Assembly (NCBI RefSeq): GCF_026162425.1
Contig: NZ_JAOBQJ010000004.1
Location: forward strand, 62,001-126,000
Length of the DNA: 64,000 nucleotides
Direction of reading: 5' to 3'
Origin: Flexivirga meconopsidis
GTDB taxonomy: Bacteria > Actinomycetota > Actinomycetes > Actinomycetales > Dermatophilaceae
The position numbers and the translations under genes were made by a program. The notes below the pieces were generated by a model, which was not told where the DNA came from, did no database searches, and saw only the letters and a list, made by a program, of their open reading frames with translations. This document shows, piece after piece, positions 61,003 to 64,000 of the stretch; position 1 is the stretch's first letter; the number at the start of each line of letters is the position of its first letter.

Positions 61003-61689
61003 TCACCGAGGCTGCTCGGGTTCATCCAATGCACTCGCACTCACTGCATCTTCGGTGGCGTCGAGGGCAGCCTGCTGCGCACCCCGAGCCGGTGCGATGT
61101 CCGTAGGTCCGGGTCCTTGCAGGCAGGCTGCGATGTCATCGCTCAACAAGGCCGCGAGCAGGTCGGGTGCCTTGCCGTAGACGCCCTCCGCCCACAGGCC
61201 GGTCGAACTTGCGTTCGCGATCGGCACGCCAACGCGCACGCAGATGCGGATGAGCAGGCTCTCGAGGTCAACCGTTCGCCAGCCCGCTCCCACGGCGGCT
61301 GCGTCCTCGATGTAGTTGCCCGGCTTCGCCTTCCAGCCGTTGCGCTCCATCAAGGTTGTGACCCGCGCGGCGTCGAACCCGACCGAGTCCGGATCACCGT
61401 TCTCGGCTGGTTTCACGTGGTAATAGCGCGGGTTGGCCTTGTTGCGCTGCACCACGTAGACGAAGCCGGAGACCAGCTCATCGCTTTCGTGGACGGGTCG
61501 TTCGTTGACCCACGTGGCCTCGTTCAAGTGACGAGTGACGCTGTCGGCCTTGCCGATGTAGACGACGTTGTCCTCGGGGTCGGTGTAGACGTAGATGCGT
61601 GCGGCATTCGGGTCGTCAGTCTCGGTCAGCGTGAAACCGACGCGTTGAGCCAGCGCGACCAGGTCGCGGGCGGTAAGGGTTGCGGGCAT
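61003..61689 (-). CDS. GIY-YIG-like domain protein
   Basis: A 228-residue product. Segment IYVYTDPEDNVVYIGKADSVTRHLNEATW resembles the first strand pair of GIY-YIG nucleases (VY-x-YIG-K). The catalytic Arg and Glu further on are not clear, and no target-site domain is recognised. It may be a degenerate or regulatory relative. ATG 61689 chosen. Confidence 0.55.
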   Translation of the reverse strand: MPATLTARDLVALAQRVGFTLTETDDPNAARIYVYTDPEDNVVYIGKADSVTRHLNEATWVNERPVHESDELVSGFVYVVQRNKANPRYYHVKPAENGDPDSVGFDAARVTTLMERNGWKAKPGNYIEDAAAVGAGWRTVDLESLLIRICVRVGVPIANASSTGLWAEGVYGKAPDLLAALLSDDIAACLQGPGPTDIAPARGAQQAALDATEDAVSASALDEPEQPR

Positions 61690-61776
61690 GGACGCCTCCG
61701 CGACGACTCGATGATCCGGGAACCCGACCATACTCGCGGCGCGCTGGCCGAGGATGCACTCGGCGCCGACTCGTGC

Positions 61777-62760
61777 TCAGCCGGTGAGGGGTCGCGCCTT
61801 GCGGCCGGTCAGCGGCGTGACCGGCCGGCGACCTGCCCGCGCGCGGTGGATGCGCCGGCCGGGCCCGTCGCGCAACAGCTCCCGCAGCCTCTCCTGGTCG
61901 TATGACGAGGGCTCCGTCGAAGCGACGAATCGGCGTACCAGACGCACGAATTCGTCCGGATGGTCGCGATGGGGGAAGTGTCCGCTGTCCGGCATGACCG
62001 TCACGTCCGCCCCCGGTGCGAGCGCTGCGACGTTGTGCGCATGCTGGGCCGGGATCACCTGATCGTCGGCGCCCCAGATGACCGCGAGCGGCATCTCCTC
62101 GGTGAGGTAGGCGCGGTCGGTCATCGTGACGATCTGGCCGTGCCAGTCGACGACCGCGCGCAGCACGTGGCGCACCGCGGCCCGCTGGTGGCTGTCCTTG
62201 AAGGAGTCGTAGATCGAGGCGATCTCGTCGATGTCGCGGGTGCCCGGCAGCCGGCAGGCGTGCGCGAGCCGGAGGGCGGCAGTGTTGAGGTGGCGAATTC
62301 CGGGCAGCGTCAGCGCGCCCATGACGTGGTGGAAGCCGGGCGTGGTCACCGACCGGATCACCGGGCTCACCTCGGGGCCGAGGCCGCCGGGCGCGACCAG
62401 CACGAGGCGTTCGGTCGACTCCGGGTATTGGTAGGCGAACTGCATCGCCACCCCGCCGCCGAAGCTGTGGCCTACGACCGTGACCCGGTCGATCTCCAGC
62501 ACCGACAACAGATCTCGCATGCCGTTGGCGAAACCGCCCAGGCTGTAGTCGGCACGTGGCTTGGCCGACTGGCCGTGCCCGAGCAGATCCGGCGCGATCA
62601 CCGTGTAGTCGCGGGCAAGCTGCCGGATGACCGAGTCCCACGTGTGGTGGTCGCAGGCGACGCCGTGCAGCAACAGCAACGCCGGCCCCGACCCGATCTT
62701 CACGTAGGCACGGCGATGCCCGTGCACGTCCGCGAAGCGGACCCGGGGCGAAACGGTCAT
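61777..62760 (-). CDS. Alpha/beta hydrolase
   Basis: A 327-residue product. LLLHGVACDHHTWDSVI oxyanion region, nucleophile elbow VVGHSFGGGVAMQFA, Asp in VIWGADDQVIPAQH, His in MPDSGHFPHRD. A basic tail of about 50 residues follows the fold. Substrate unknown, typical of lipase/esterase or ring-cleavage types. Divergent from a TetR gene with a palindrome between. Confidence 0.88.
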   Translation of the reverse strand: MTVSPRVRFADVHGHRRAYVKIGSGPALLLLHGVACDHHTWDSVIRQLARDYTVIAPDLLGHGQSAKPRADYSLGGFANGMRDLLSVLEIDRVTVVGHSFGGGVAMQFAYQYPESTERLVLVAPGGLGPEVSPVIRSVTTPGFHHVMGALTLPGIRHLNTAALRLAHACRLPGTRDIDEIASIYDSFKDSHQRAAVRHVLRAVVDWHGQIVTMTDRAYLTEEMPLAVIWGADDQVIPAQHAHNVAALAPGADVTVMPDSGHFPHRDHPDEFVRLVRRFVASTEPSSYDQERLRELLRDGPGRRIHRARAGRRPVTPLTGRKARPLTG

Positions 62761-62795
62761 AGTCGGGCATTCAATCACTTCGACTCGCCTCCAGC

Positions 62796-62807
62796 TACCG
62801 ATTGGTA
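62796..62807. promoter_or_regulatory. Short palindrome between hydrolase and tetR genes
   Basis: TACC-GATT-GGTA lies in the 71-base gap between the divergent starts. The arms are symmetric over four bases each. A TetR dimer could bind here; the short arms make this tentative. Confidence 0.4.
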
Positions 62808-62831
62808 AGTCGCGTCGTCGAAGCGTCAGCG

Positions 62832-63494
62832 ATGGGTCAGTACGCTCGCCGGGTGTCGTCCGACAAGCCTGCCCCAGCGCGCCTGACCCGCGAGGGGATC
62901 CTCGACGTCGCTGGGCGACTCGTCACCGCGGGTGGGGCAGAAGCCCTCAGCATGCGCAAGCTCGCCGGGGAGCTCGGGGTCTCGCCGATGGCGCTCTACC
63001 GCCACGTGCGGGACCGGGACGAGCTGCTCGTGGCGCTGCTCGACCGTGAGTTCGAGGCGGTGGTGTGGCCGCCTCTGCCGGCTCGGGGTGCCGAGCGTGC
63101 CGTGCAGGTCATGCTCATGCTGCATCGCGAATTGGCTTCTCGACCATGGGTTTTGGACGCGTTGACACGCGGGGACCTGATGGCCCCGAGTGCGGCTCGC
63201 GCAACCGACGACGTGCTGGGCTCCTTGCGGGCCGCGGGGTGCTCGCCGCAGACCGCCGCGATCCGGTATGCCGCTGCATGGCGACTGACGCTGGGCGCGC
63301 TGCTGGTGGACGCCCGGACCGCGTCGGCGGTCGCGGGTCTGACCCGCCCGACCGTGCAGGAGCAGGTGCGCCGCGACGCCGACCCGGCGAGGTTTCCGGC
63401 TCTTGTCGAGTGCGGTGCGGCGCTGCGGCAGCAGCGGCAGGACTTCGACATCGAGCACGCATTGCGGTTGATCCTGACAGCGCCACCGGAGTAG
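62832..63494 (+). CDS. TetR-family transcriptional regulator
   Basis: A 220-residue product from ATG 62832 (GTG 62853 possible). DNA-binding domain LTREGILDVAGRLVTAGGAEALSMRKLAGELGVSPMALYRHVRDRDELLVALLD, then a helical ligand domain. It likely regulates the divergent hydrolase gene. Confidence 0.88.
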   Translation: MGQYARRVSSDKPAPARLTREGILDVAGRLVTAGGAEALSMRKLAGELGVSPMALYRHVRDRDELLVALLDREFEAVVWPPLPARGAERAVQVMLMLHRELASRPWVLDALTRGDLMAPSAARATDDVLGSLRAAGCSPQTAAIRYAAAWRLTLGALLVDARTASAVAGLTRPTVQEQVRRDADPARFPALVECGAALRQQRQDFDIEHALRLILTAPPE

Positions 63495-63528
63495 GTTTAC
63501 GCGTACACAACGTGGGCGGAGGGGCGGG

Positions 63529-63999
63529 ATGGGCGATCTGTCGATCTACGAGGCAGCCGGCGGCCGGGACGCGATGCTCCGGGTCGCCGCAGCGTGGCAC
63601 GACCGCGCGATCGCCGACCCGGTGGTGTCGCACGCGTTTGACCGCGGGACGAAACCCGACCACGTCGAGCGACTCGCGGCATACCTCGTGGAGGCGCTCG
63701 GTGGCCCGGCGGACTACACGGGCCACTTCGGCGACCACGCGGACGTGGTGCGGTTGCACAGCGGCAACGGCGAACACGAGGAGCTGAACGTCCGCGCGAT
63801 CGAGTGTTTCGCGGGCGCGCTGCACGACGCCGGCGTCGCCGCCAACATCGAGATCTACGACGCGATGCTGTCCTACTGGAGCTGGGCGACCTGGTATCCG
63901 ATGTACGCCTATCACGAGTCGCCGGCCGATGTGCCGGCGAAGTTGCCCATGCCGCAATGGGATTGGGCTCAGACCGCCACCTTCCGGGAGCCGCAATGA
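63529..63999 (+). CDS. Group II truncated haemoglobin-like protein
   Basis: A 156-residue product with helical globin pattern: SIYEAAGGRDAMLRVAAAWHDRA, LAAYLVEALGGPADYTGHFGDHADVVRLHSG and ECFAGALHDAGV. A proximal His is expected in VVRLHSG or nearby. Such proteins bind O2 or NO. Complete; the stop ends one base before the window end. Confidence 0.82.
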   Translation: MGDLSIYEAAGGRDAMLRVAAAWHDRAIADPVVSHAFDRGTKPDHVERLAAYLVEALGGPADYTGHFGDHADVVRLHSGNGEHEELNVRAIECFAGALHDAGVAANIEIYDAMLSYWSWATWYPMYAYHESPADVPAKLPMPQWDWAQTATFREPQ

Positions 64000-64000
64000 T

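Overview
The window is high-GC DNA from an actinobacterium. GTG and TTG starts, 4-base ATGA/GTGA gene overlaps, a mycothiol-type ArsC, F420-type enzymes and the thrS-HIT-pgsA-patA-pimA-pdxS gene order all point there. The lack of any mycolate genes fits Micrococcales (perhaps Dermacoccaceae), but the genus is an inference.

There are two regions. Positions 1 to about 26.48 kb look like the right-hand part of an integrated metal- and envelope-stress island. It ends with a tyrosine recombinase (25012-26301), a 9-bp direct repeat, and a copy of a tRNA 3' end (26459-26484) followed by a tRNA-like terminator; its left end lies outside the window. Island cargo, left to right: an OmpR-type two-component system; a MerR/methyltransferase divergent pair; a secreted M23 peptidase; a DUF2752 protein; a leftward operon of two small membrane proteins, Lgt, TlpA-like, CcdA, ResB and CcsA; a BlaI/M56 (BlaR1-like) sensor pair; a BNR-repeat protein; a DUF3105 protein and a frameshifted DUF305 gene; two ArsR/CDF metal-efflux modules (CmtR-like with two CDFs, CzrA-like with one CDF); an arsenic module (arsR, arsO, acr3, arsC, an unexported cutinase-like hydrolase, a thioredoxin-like protein); a decayed MerR module; and a YnfA protein. 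The most interesting signal is a shared operator, CTAAG-N3-(C/A)(T)TAG, found three times: before blaI, before the BNR gene, and before the Lgt/TlpA/CcdA/ResB/CcsA operon. It suggests that one protease-sensing switch controls a whole haem/thiol/lipoprotein maturation set.

From 26.5 kb to the end is ordinary chromosome. It carries a DUF1345 protein and a hemerythrin-like protein; a TetR-controlled oxidative operon (FMO-SDR fusion, acetoacetate-decarboxylase-like, old yellow enzyme, Baeyer-Villiger-type monooxygenase); pabB/pabC for 4-aminobenzoate; tRNA-Val(CAC); a MacB/FtsX-type ABC transporter; an ethR/ethA pair with a long operator palindrome and an SDR; a glycosyltransferase with a P450; a Ser/Thr kinase; a polyprenol-dependent GT87 enzyme; thrS; and assorted small enzymes. 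Next come the phosphatidylinositol-mannoside genes (pgsA, patA, pimA) and pdxS. The last stretch holds an array of palindromic repeats, an LLM oxidoreductase, acetyltransferase, GIY-YIG-like, hydrolase/TetR and truncated haemoglobin genes.

Three island genes carry apparent frameshifts or lack a normal start (DUF305, the small Cys protein at 23.2 kb, the MerR gene at 23.6 kb). They may be decaying or may reflect indel errors.
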